Positions 43,467 through 43,558 of a DNA stretch of 43,558 nt are shown in pieces (position 1 is the stretch's first letter; the number at the start of each line of letters is the position of its first letter). The translations under genes were made by a program, and so were the position numbers. The notes under the pieces were generated by a model. The model saw only the letters and a program-made list of their open reading frames with translations, ran no database searches and was not told the DNA's origin. The DNA is taken from NCBI GenBank assembly GCA_021203465.1, contig JAJQBC010000047.1, positions 1-43,558 of the forward strand, read 5' to 3'. The DNA is from Lachnospiraceae bacterium. Its GTDB lineage: Bacteria > Bacillota > Clostridia > Lachnospirales > Lachnospiraceae.

Positions 43467-43558
43467 CCCTTTACAGAAAAACCGCTGTTTTTACATAAAA
43501 CTAATTTTTACGAAAATTGCAAGTGCAAGTTGAACACATCCGCGAAAAGCTTCAATAG

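Overview
The window reads as part of the chromosome of an anaerobic, fairly GC-rich Clostridia, probably Lachnospiraceae or a relative. The evidence is strong AGGAGG-type ribosome binding sites before almost every gene, an Rpn-family nuclease, a DUF1015 gene with serC and serA, a BMP-type nucleoside ABC transporter and a selenium-linked purine-degradation locus of the kind found in gut anaerobes. No species can be named from the sequence alone. No tRNA, rRNA, CRISPR array, prophage or insertion sequence was recognised.

Left part (1-9.9 kb). A truncated, very acidic secreted protein (minus strand) and an Rpn-like nuclease (plus strand) are followed by a minus-strand amino-acid block. In transcription order this is a fold-type II PLP enzyme, serC, serA, DUF1015, an iron-sulfur L-serine dehydratase and an M20 amidohydrolase. 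Two related intergenic repeats with inverted ends sit inside this block.

Middle (10-18.2 kb, minus strand). A BMP lipoprotein, a two-domain ATPase and two permeases form a nucleoside-type ABC importer. It appears to share an operon with a threonine-synthase-like PLP enzyme and a sigma-54-type regulator whose AAA+ domain has lost its key motifs. A clear promoter and a short possible leader peptide precede this operon.

Purine core (18.2-41.1 kb). Two arms diverge from an AT-rich control region at about 33.3-33.5 kb. The leftward arm encodes SsnA, YgfK, a dihydropyrimidinase/hydantoinase, a selenium-dependent-type xanthine dehydrogenase, guanine deaminase, a second three-subunit XdhABC hydroxylase and an 8-oxoguanine-deaminase-like enzyme. 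The rightward arm encodes a YheO/DauR-like regulator, YgeY, YgeW, carbamate kinase, an NCS2 purine permease and adenine deaminase. Together they suggest import of nucleobases and nucleosides, deamination to hypoxanthine, xanthine or urate, reductive opening of the ring, and recovery of ATP from carbamoyl phosphate. The diaminopropionate ammonia-lyase (YgeX) of the known pathway was not found here. The two unassigned PLP enzymes are possible stand-ins.

Right edge (41.4-43.5 kb, minus strand). A cysteine desulfurase-like class V aminotransferase overlaps a LysR regulator. This pair resembles the selenium-cofactor accessory genes of selenium-dependent molybdenum hydroxylases, which fits the enzymes next door.
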